A DNA stretch of 64,000 nucleotides, from assembly GCA_934725425.1 (NCBI GenBank), contig CAKVAX010000003.1, forward strand, positions 62,001 through 126,000, given 5' to 3'. This DNA is from an uncultured Eubacteriales bacterium (GTDB lineage Bacteria; Bacillota; Clostridia; Oscillospirales; Acutalibacteraceae). The position numbers and the translations under genes are program-made. The notes below the pieces were generated by a model. The model saw only the letters and a program-made list of their open reading frames with translations, did no database searches and had not been told where the DNA came from. This document shows, in pieces, positions 57,702-64,000 of the stretch. The stretch's first letter is position 1. Every line of letters starts with the position of its first letter.

Positions 57702-58448
57702 ATGGATAAGTATTTAAATTCCAACAAGAAAAACCGCAATCAAAATGACAACAAAAAAATCCCCGAAGAAGACACAGGCAGTGAAGAACAGTACGAACGG
57801 ATTCAAAACATAGGCTCTGTAATAGTTAATAATCGCAAGAAAAAAATCTACTGTCTTACAATTATCGGTCAGATAGAAGGCCATACGTATTTGCCCTCTG
57901 AAAATAAAACCACAAAGTATGAACATATTATACCGGAACTGGTTGCTATTGAGGAGGACCCTGAAATAGAAGGAATTTTACTTCTTTTGAATACAGTAGG
58001 GGGAGATATAGAAGCCGGTCTTGCAATCGCCGAATTGATTTCTGGAATGAGCAAACCCACAGTTTCTATGGTGATTGGTGGAGGCCATTCTATCGGTGTT
58101 CCGTTGGCTGTGAGCGCAGACATTTCTTTCATAGCAAAATCAGCTACGATGACAGTTCATCCCGTTAGGTCAGCCGGAACAACGGTGGGTGTTGTGCAGT
58201 CTTTTGAATATTTTCAAAAAATGCAAAAACGAATTGCCGATTTTGTGGTCGCAAACTCAAATATATCCGAAAAAAGGTTTTATGAACTTTGTATGAATAC
58301 TGAAGAATTAGTTTTGGATATAGGTTCGGTGGTTGAAGGCGAGCAGGCAGTAAAGGAAGGCTTAATTGACAGGGTAGGAACGTTATCCGAAGCTCTGAAC
58401 GAATTATATTCTTTAGCTAAAAAAAATAAACGAAAGTCAAAAAAATAG
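57702..58448 (+). CDS. ClpP-family serine protease (TepA-like)
   Basis: This 248-residue protein has a charged N-terminal ~45 residues, then a ClpP/crotonase fold. The nucleophile Ser lies in MVIGGGHSIGVPLAVSAD and the His in MTVHPVRSAGT, in the ClpP order. It is longer than ClpP proper and resembles the TepA (YmfB) group, which in Firmicutes often lies near ftsK/spoIIIE as it does here. Start ATG 57702 follows AAGGAGG; earlier in-frame starts precede that site. It ends at a terminator. Confidence 0.87.
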   Translation: MDKYLNSNKKNRNQNDNKKIPEEDTGSEEQYERIQNIGSVIVNNRKKKIYCLTIIGQIEGHTYLPSENKTTKYEHIIPELVAIEEDPEIEGILLLLNTVGGDIEAGLAIAELISGMSKPTVSMVIGGGHSIGVPLAVSADISFIAKSATMTVHPVRSAGTTVGVVQSFEYFQKMQKRIADFVVANSNISEKRFYELCMNTEELVLDIGSVVEGEQAVKEGLIDRVGTLSEALNELYSLAKKNKRKSKK

Positions 58449-58453
58449 TTTTT

Positions 58454-58500
58454 AATAAGTCGATTGTATTTCATTTTGCAAATCGGCTTATTTTTATTTT
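58454..58500 (+). terminator. Terminator after the ClpP-like gene
   Basis: AATAAGTCGATT (58454-58465) and AATCGGCTTATT (58481-58492) form a 12-bp stem with one G-T pair and a 15-base loop, followed by T-rich sequence. Confidence 0.88.
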
Positions 58501-58538
58501 TAAAATCATATCGGCAGTGTGTAAATTTATTTTAAAAT

Positions 58539-58548
58539 CTGGTATAAT
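58539..58548 (+). promoter_or_regulatory. Extended -10 promoter of uppP
   Basis: TGGTATAAT with a consensus TATAAT (58543-58548) and a TG one base upstream. No good -35 is visible, which is acceptable for an extended -10 promoter. Confidence 0.6.
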
Positions 58549-58619
58549 TTAATCTAAATGCTTGTGCATATATATTTACAAATGAAATTAATTGCGAAGC
58601 GAAAAGGAGAAAAATAAAT

Positions 58620-59558
58620 ATGAGTATTTTAGATGCAATTATTCAGGGAATAGTTCAAGGACTTACAGAATTTTTACCGGTTTCCAGCAGTGGACATTTG
58701 CTTATTTCTCAGCATATTTTAGGAGTTAAAGAAAATAATTTATTCTTTAGCATAATGCTCCACATAGGAACTCTTATTGCGGTTTTAGCTGTTTACTACA
58801 AAACCATATTAAAGCTTATAAAATCCTTTTTTGAAATTATCAAAGATATTTTCACCGGCAAATTTGATTTCAAAAAACTTGATAATGACAAAAATATGGT
58901 TCTGATGTTGATGGCAGGATTATTACCTCTGTTTTTGTTATTTGTTCCTATTCCCGGCAGTAGTACAAATGTAAAAGGAATAGCCGAAGAACTTGCCGGC
59001 GATAAAAGTATAATCCTGGTTGGTATTGCTCTAATCGTAACAAGTATTTTGCTAAAAGCAGGAATTAATGCACGCCAAACATATAAGATTAAATGTACTT
59101 TTGATAGTGAAAAACCATGGGAAGGACGCAAAAGACTTAATTTAATGGACGCTTTGTCTATCGGTGTTACTCAGTTTGTTGCAGCTATTTTCCCTGGGAT
59201 TTCTCGCTCAGGCTCAACATTATCGACCGGCCTTTTAAGAGGAATTAACAAACAAACTGCGCTGGATTATTCTTTTATTTTGGGCACACCCGCAATATTA
59301 GCAGCGGCAGTGATTGAATTAAAAGACGCTTTAAAAGCAGGTGCAATTTCATCGGTAGGGCTCATGCCTGTAATTGTTGGAATGATTGTTTCGGCTGTTG
59401 TTGGATTTTTATCGATTAAATTATTTAAATGGCTTTTGAAAACCGACAAGATGATTATTTTTGTCATATATACTTTTGTGGTAGGTTTAGCCTCTGTCAT
59501 TATCGGAGTAATAGAAAATATTTACGGAATGAATATTTTTACTCATACCACACTTTAA
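58620..59558 (+). CDS. uppP: Undecaprenyl-diphosphatase UppP/BacA
   Basis: This 312-residue membrane enzyme recycles the lipid carrier of cell wall synthesis and gives bacitracin resistance. The two family signatures are present: [20 protein letters not shown] near the N-terminus and [20 protein letters not shown] around residue 195, with about eight hydrophobic helices. AAAAGGAG precedes the ATG. It is slightly longer than usual because of an insertion around residues 110-140 ([20 protein letters not shown]). Confidence 0.95.
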   Translation: MSILDAIIQGIVQGLTEFLPVSSSGHLLISQHILGVKENNLFFSIMLHIGTLIAVLAVYYKTILKLIKSFFEIIKDIFTGKFDFKKLDNDKNMVLMLMAGLLPLFLLFVPIPGSSTNVKGIAEELAGDKSIILVGIALIVTSILLKAGINARQTYKIKCTFDSEKPWEGRKRLNLMDALSIGVTQFVAAIFPGISRSGSTLSTGLLRGINKQTALDYSFILGTPAILAAAVIELKDALKAGAISSVGLMPVIVGMIVSAVVGFLSIKLFKWLLKTDKMIIFVIYTFVVGLASVIIGVIENIYGMNIFTHTTL

Positions 59559-59572
59559 AAGAGAGGTTCAAA

Positions 59573-61909
59573 ATGAAAAGGAAAAAGAAAGTAGAGATTT
59601 ATAAAAAAGCGGCCAAAAAAGCCGCTTCAAAAAAAGAAAGAAAGCCTATAGAAACAGTTATACTTTTTGCATTGTCTGTTGCTCTTATGTCTTTTGTTTT
59701 GATTCCCGGTGAAAATATTTGGCTGAGTATACACAATTTTATATTTTCTGTTTTTGGGATTTGTTCGGTTGCAATTCCGATACTTATCGGAATTGTTGCT
59801 GTTTGGCAGGCAAAGAATAATATGGATAATATCAGAAAAACAAAATTAATAGTCTCCTCCATCGGCGTTATTTTTCTGGATTCGCTCATATTTATTTTGT
59901 CATTTAAATATAACAATACAGTTGTAGATAATTGGTTTAAATACATATTTGATGAGTTTTCGAATGGAAAATTCAATAAAACTTCGGGACTTCTTGGTGC
60001 AGTTTTCGGAGCACCGTTGGTGTGGGGCTGCGGAGTAACCGGAGCTTTGATAATAGCTTTTTTGATTTTATTTATTTGTGTTATGTTTGTTACGGGTGCT
60101 ACTCTAATGGAGTTTTTAGGTTTTTTTTCAAAACCGGCAAAAGCAATAAAAAATAAAATTGAAGTGAAAGCAACCGAATTTAAAATGAAGAAAGAATCTA
60201 AGCACAAAGAAGACGAAAATTCAAAAATACCTTTTGAATTTAATCCTGAAACTGAAGAAAAATCAGAGGATAAATCATTTTCAAACGAAAATTCTATCGC
60301 CAAAGTAACCGAAAAATTTATTTCTAAAATCAAATCTCCTTCCAAGGAAAAAGAAAAAGAAGAAATAAAAGAAAAATTACCCGAGCAGGATTTCCAACCC
60401 CGTACCGAAAAATCTTCCGCAGGAGATTATCAATTCCCTTCTGTTGAACTTTTAAATAAATCCGTTACTCCTAAAGAAAATGAGATAACAAATGAGTTAA
60501 ATAACAACGGAATGATTCTGGTAGATACTTTGAAAAGTTTTAATGTACAAACAAAAATAGTTGATATTAGCCGAGGTCCGGCAGTAACACGCTATGAGCT
60601 TCAGCCCGCTGCCGGAGTTAAAATAAGCAAAATCACAACATTGGCAGACGACATAGCTTTAAATTTAGCGGCTTCGGGAGTGCGCATAGAAGCCCCTATT
60701 CCGGGGAAAGCAGCCGTGGGAATAGAGGTTCCTAATAAAGTGGTCAGCGTGGTTAATATGCGTGAACTTATTGCGTCAGAGAAATTTAGGTCATCAAAAA
60801 GCAAACTTACAGTGGTTTTAGGAAGGGATATATCCGGAAATATAGCCATTACCGATTTGGTCAAAATGCCTCATTTATTGATTGCCGGTTCTACAGGTTC
60901 GGGTAAATCAGTATGTATAAACTCTTTTATAATCAGTATCTTATATAATGCACGTCCCGACGAAGTAAAGCTCTTGATGATTGACCCTAAAGTTGTTGAG
61001 CTTGGGATTTATAACGGAATTCCTCATTTGCTCGTTCCTGTTGTAACCGATGCCAGAAAGGCAGCCGGAGCTCTTAACTGGGCGGTAAATGAAATGCTTA
61101 AAAGATATAAAAAATTTGCAGAAAATAACGTAAGGGACTTAGAGTCATATAATGATTTGATAGAAAGAAATCCATACATCACCGACAAAGAAGGCGAAGT
61201 CCTTGAAAAAATGCCTCAAGTGGTAATCATTATAGATGAGCTTTCCGACTTAATGATGGCCGCTCCGAATGAGGTAGAAGATTATATTTGTAGATTAGCC
61301 CAAATGGCTCGTGCCGCAGGAATGCACCTTGTAATTGCGACCCAAAGGCCATCTGTTGATGTTATTACAGGTATAATCAAAGCTAATATACCCAGCAGAA
61401 TCGCCCTTGCAGTTTCTTCTCAAATTGATTCCAGAACCATTTTGGATATGAGTGGAGCTGAAAAATTACTTGGTAGGGGAGATATGCTTTTCTCGCCGGT
61501 AGGTTCGCCTAAGCCCATACGAATTCAAGGGTGCTATGTAACAGACAAAGAAATAGAAAATGTTATAAAATTTTTGAAATCTTCTCAGGAAATTTCATAC
61601 GATTCAAAAATAGCTGAAGAAATAGAAAAAAATGCAGCAACTGATAATTCAAAATCTTCTGAATCGAAAGTTTCGGACGGAAATATGGACCCGGTTATGA
61701 GCGAAGCTATAAAGTGCATTATAGAAGCAGGACAAGCTTCTACATCACTTTTGCAAAGGAGACTTCGCATAGGCTATGCTCGTGCCGGACGACTTATAGA
61801 TGAAATGGAACAAATGGGAATAGTCGGTCCGTACGAAGGCTCTAAACCTCGGCAGGTTCTTATAAATTATCAACAATTTTTAGAAATGAATATGACAAAA
61901 AAAGACTAG
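59573..61909 (+). CDS. ftsK: DNA translocase FtsK/SpoIIIE
   Basis: This 778-residue motor pumps DNA through the closing septum in division and sporulation. Start ATG 59573 follows GAGAGG; an earlier in-frame start lies inside uppP. A basic N-terminus leads to four membrane helices (about 25-180), an acidic/Lys linker (about 200-320), the alpha domain ([20 protein letters not shown]), the motor with Walker [13 protein letters not shown] and Walker [14 protein letters not shown], and a C-terminal gamma winged helix ([20 protein letters not shown]). In a spore former this could be SpoIIIE; the sequence alone does not separate the two. Confidence 0.95.
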   Translation: MKRKKKVEIYKKAAKKAASKKERKPIETVILFALSVALMSFVLIPGENIWLSIHNFIFSVFGICSVAIPILIGIVAVWQAKNNMDNIRKTKLIVSSIGVIFLDSLIFILSFKYNNTVVDNWFKYIFDEFSNGKFNKTSGLLGAVFGAPLVWGCGVTGALIIAFLILFICVMFVTGATLMEFLGFFSKPAKAIKNKIEVKATEFKMKKESKHKEDENSKIPFEFNPETEEKSEDKSFSNENSIAKVTEKFISKIKSPSKEKEKEEIKEKLPEQDFQPRTEKSSAGDYQFPSVELLNKSVTPKENEITNELNNNGMILVDTLKSFNVQTKIVDISRGPAVTRYELQPAAGVKISKITTLADDIALNLAASGVRIEAPIPGKAAVGIEVPNKVVSVVNMRELIASEKFRSSKSKLTVVLGRDISGNIAITDLVKMPHLLIAGSTGSGKSVCINSFIISILYNARPDEVKLLMIDPKVVELGIYNGIPHLLVPVVTDARKAAGALNWAVNEMLKRYKKFAENNVRDLESYNDLIERNPYITDKEGEVLEKMPQVVIIIDELSDLMMAAPNEVEDYICRLAQMARAAGMHLVIATQRPSVDVITGIIKANIPSRIALAVSSQIDSRTILDMSGAEKLLGRGDMLFSPVGSPKPIRIQGCYVTDKEIENVIKFLKSSQEISYDSKIAEEIEKNAATDNSKSSESKVSDGNMDPVMSEAIKCIIEAGQASTSLLQRRLRIGYARAGRLIDEMEQMGIVGPYEGSKPRQVLINYQQFLEMNMTKKD

Positions 61910-61926
61910 CGTAAAGGAGTTTAAAA

Positions 61927-62856
61927 TTGAAACCTCGCAGAAAGTTATACCATATAAAACAATTAGTATCTTCATTTATATTATTTATTTTTCTTTTAAT
62001 TTCCGGAGTTTTGAGTTACGGAAATATAGATGATTTTTCTTGGGATGATGTTTTTAAAGAAGTTTCCCTTGCAAACATAGACAGAGATGAAAATCCTCAG
62101 GATTTAAAAATACATTTTTTGGATGTAGGAAAAGCTGATTCGGCATACATAAAGTATAGAAACCATAACATTTTAATTGATGCAGCCGACAGAGAACCAA
62201 CTGATACCGTTTGTGAATATCTGTCAAGGGAAGGAGTTTCAAAACTGGATTTGGTAATGGTTTCACATCCTCACAGAGACCATATAGGACAAATGGATAA
62301 AGTTATAAATAAATTTGAAATAGGAAAATTTGTGGAGTCGGATATATCACCTAATGTCCCCACCTGTGTAACCTACGAAAGAATGATTAAAGCTATTACA
62401 AATAAAAATGTTGATCTCAAGATTGCTCATCCGAATGATGTTTTTTATATCGAAGATCTAAAATTCGAAATTTTAGGTCCTATATCCGGACACCAAAATC
62501 TCAATAATAACTCTCTGGTAGTAAGAATGGTTTACAAAGATGTCAGCTTTTTATTTACCGGAGATGCAGAATCATTTGAAGAATCACAAATACTTAAAAC
62601 CAATAAAATTATCAAATCTGATGTTTTAAAGGTAGCCCACCACGGGAGTAAAACGTCGAGCACCGTTAGATTTTTGAAAAGAGTATCGCCCAAATATGCT
62701 GTCATTTCGGTAGACTCTGAGGAAATGACTGCTGCAAGGCAAGTTGTTTTAGACAGATTAAAAGCAGTAGGAGCTGAAGTTTACAGGACGGATTTACATG
62801 GGAATATTTTATTTTTGACAGACGGGCACCAAATAAGTGTAAAAACAGAAAAATAA
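61927..62856 (+). CDS. ComEC-like metallo-beta-lactamase-fold hydrolase, membrane-anchored
   Basis: This 309-residue protein starts with TTG, a basic tail and one hydrophobic helix (about 13-31), so the enzyme part is probably outside the cell. The fold resembles the C-terminal domain of ComEC: IHFLDVGKADSAYIKY, metal ligands in SHPHRDHIGQ (His114, His116, Asp118, His119), LFTGDAESFEE and VAHHGSKTSS. The ComEC membrane channel is missing. A role as extracellular nuclease or phosphodiesterase is inferred. It is paired with the DUF3006 gene. Confidence 0.88.
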   Translation: MKPRRKLYHIKQLVSSFILFIFLLISGVLSYGNIDDFSWDDVFKEVSLANIDRDENPQDLKIHFLDVGKADSAYIKYRNHNILIDAADREPTDTVCEYLSREGVSKLDLVMVSHPHRDHIGQMDKVINKFEIGKFVESDISPNVPTCVTYERMIKAITNKNVDLKIAHPNDVFYIEDLKFEILGPISGHQNLNNNSLVVRMVYKDVSFLFTGDAESFEESQILKTNKIIKSDVLKVAHHGSKTSSTVRFLKRVSPKYAVISVDSEEMTAARQVVLDRLKAVGAEVYRTDLHGNILFLTDGHQISVKTEK

Positions 62857-62870
62857 AAGGAGTGGTAAAA

Positions 62871-63092
62871 ATGCTTTTATCAGTAGACAGAATAACTTCC
62901 GGCAAATTGATTTGCGAAGACAGCGAAGGGAATTTGAAAATAATTCCTCTCACAAAAAATATAAAAGGCCTAAAAGAAGGCAGTATGATCGAAGTTTTAG
63001 AAAATGGAGAAATAATTTTGAGGGAAGATGAGTACAAAAAACGTGTTGAAAAAATTTTGAAATTAAGAAGTAAAATTAATTATGTAGAATGA
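62871..63092 (+). CDS. DUF3006 family protein
   Basis: This 73-residue protein has the DUF3006 pattern: MLLSVDRITSGKLICEDSEG, then IKGLKEGSMIEVLENGEI. The family commonly follows ComEC-like hydrolases, as here. Start ATG 62871 follows AAAGGAG; a GTG three codons earlier is less likely. Function unknown. Confidence 0.82.
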   Translation: MLLSVDRITSGKLICEDSEGNLKIIPLTKNIKGLKEGSMIEVLENGEIILREDEYKKRVEKILKLRSKINYVE

Positions 63093-63219
63093 CTACAATA
63101 GTAAAATTTTAAAATAATTTATCTTAATTACAAAAATATAATTTATTTTTTATCGATTTTGTGATAATATTGTTAGCGAATGTGTAAAAAATAATTTGAT
63201 ATTATGGAGGAAAAACAAA

Positions 63220-64000
63220 ATGGATAGGTTAAAAAGTCTGAAGAAATTTCTTTTGGGTTCAGCTTTAAAAGATGATCAATTAAAAGACGAAAAATTATCT
63301 AGACTTTGGGGATTACCTATAATGGCCAGTGATGCGGTGTCGTCTGTGGCTTATGCAGTGGAGGAGATTCTTATGGCTTTGATCCCCGGAGTAGGGATTA
63401 TGGCTGCGAGTTATGTAGGATACGTCAGCGTTCCGATAATCCTTCTTCTTTTGATACTTATTTTTTCTTACTCCCAAATAATCAGTCACTACCCGAACGG
63501 CGGTGGAGCATATGTGGTGTCGAAAGAAAATTTTGGCAAAAAAGCTTCGTTACTTGCTGCAACATGTTTGGTTATAGATTATATTATGACCGTAGCCGTA
63601 AGTATATCTTCTTCTACAGCTGCGATATTGGCTGTTTATCCTGCACTCGAACCTTATAGAATTATAATTTCTTTGATTTGTGTTGGCGCTATAACTCTGG
63701 TCAACCTTCGTGGAATAGGTGAGTCTTCCAAAATTTTCGGAATACCTACATATATGTTTATTTTTTCTATGATAGCTCTTATAACCACCGGATTCATAAG
63801 ATTTTTTACAGGGTCTTTATCTCCTATAAATTATACTCCTGAGCAACTTAGCGGAATAGTTACCGATAACTTGACCGGACTTACTTTGGTGCTTTTCCTT
63901 TGTGCATTTTCATCGGGATGTTCGGCTCTTACAGGCGTTGAGGCTGTAAGTAATGCTATTCCGAGTTTTAAAGAACCTTCTCAAAAAACAGCTAAGCACG
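63220..64000 (+). CDS. KimA-like APC-family transporter (probable potassium importer), 5' part
   Basis: The frame is open to the window edge, so only ~260 N-terminal residues are visible. It begins MDRLKSLKKFLLGSALKDDQ and continues with LPIMASDAVSSVAYAVEEIL and a YPNGGGAYVVSKENFG segment, close to the N-terminus of Bacillus KimA (YdaO), a potassium importer of the amino acid-polyamine-organocation family. About seven hydrophobic helices are present so far. TGGAGG lies 10 bases before the ATG. The intergenic region of about 127 bases is too short for a complete c-di-AMP riboswitch of the kind found upstream of kimA in Bacillus. Substrate is inferred; another APC substrate is possible. Confidence 0.85.
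   Translation, partial: MDRLKSLKKFLLGSALKDDQLKDEKLSRLWGLPIMASDAVSSVAYAVEEILMALIPGVGIMAASYVGYVSVPIILLLLILIFSYSQIISHYPNGGGAYVVSKENFGKKASLLAATCLVIDYIMTVAVSISSSTAAILAVYPALEPYRIIISLICVGAITLVNLRGIGESSKIFGIPTYMFIFSMIALITTGFIRFFTGSLSPINYTPEQLSGIVTDNLTGLTLVLFLCAFSSGCSALTGVEAVSNAIPSFKEPSQKTAKH

Noticed and set aside
59599..60345. 248-codon open frame on the minus strand inside ftsK
   Set aside because: It is the antisense shadow of the membrane and linker region of ftsK; its hydrophobicity mirrors the sense strand.
63093..63219. c-di-AMP (ydaO-type) riboswitch before the KimA-like gene
   Set aside because: The gap is 127 AT-rich bases with no clear GC-rich stems; the full riboswitch plus expression platform would not fit.

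Overview
The window looks like a chromosomal segment of an anaerobic, endospore-forming, low-GC Firmicute (class Clostridia, probably near the Ruminococcaceae/Oscillospirales). The evidence is an AT-rich genome with strong GGAGG ribosome sites, a V/A-type rotary ATPase operon, adhE, a spoIIGA-sigE pair, the hrcA-grpE-dnaK-dnaJ operon behind a perfect CIRCE element, and Firmicute housekeeping gene orders such as infC-rpmI-rplT and dprA-topA-trmFO. Placement below class level is inference.

Layout. 1-7963: V-type ATPase operon, order C (cut by the window edge)-I-K-F-E-A-B-D, ending in a terminator. 8050-13079: a three-gene NHLM-type bacteriocin/RiPP exporter (short HlyD-like protein, C39 peptidase-ABC, second ABC) with its own promoter and terminator but no precursor and no maturase beside it. 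13130-13664: five tRNA genes on the minus strand (Gly, Arg, His, Gln, Lys) with promoter and terminator. 13727-15407: spoIIGA-sigE on the minus strand with a Spo0A-type promoter. 15477-21072: tRNA-Ser, then one 1757-residue repeat protein of unknown function as a single-gene unit. 21182-28319: tdk, dnaB, tilS, hpt, ftsH and an HtrA protease. 28397-30988: two predicted membrane-anchored, outward-facing glycosyltransferases (GT8, and GT2 fused to a ricin-type domain). 30997-32455: infC-rpmI-rplT behind an attenuator leader. 32537-43935: a long collinear housekeeping run (rRNA methyltransferase, dprA, topA, trmFO, plsX, rnc, ftsY, yqeK, rsfS, leuS). 43997-46576: adhE. 46616-51847: ruvX diverging from the CIRCE/hrcA heat-shock operon. 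51854-57562: DUF1292 gene, 6S RNA, CvpA-like gene, pgsA, clpE-like gene and nrdR, bounded by two minus-strand genes for double-glycine leader peptides. 57702-64000: ClpP-like protease, uppP, ftsK/spoIIIE, a ComEC-like metallohydrolase with a DUF3006 protein, and the start of a KimA-like transporter.

How it fits together. The main functional hypothesis is a dispersed peptide-export system. The exporter at 8.1-13.0 kb carries a C39 peptidase that cuts after Gly-Gly. Two small genes at 52.1 kb and 57.5 kb, each with its own sigma-A promoter on the strand opposite to the surrounding housekeeping genes, encode proteins with a helical leader ending in ISGG. Their predicted cores have no cysteine, so they do not look like lanthipeptide or sactipeptide precursors. 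The other unexplained items are the 1757-residue protein, built from two families of internal repeats around conserved Trp motifs, and the pair of glycosyltransferases that appear to be exported. The rest is conserved core machinery. Several details are unusual: infC appears to start at ATT and hrcA at CTG, and a hairpin separates the Shine-Dalgarno from the start codon of the ATPase A subunit.
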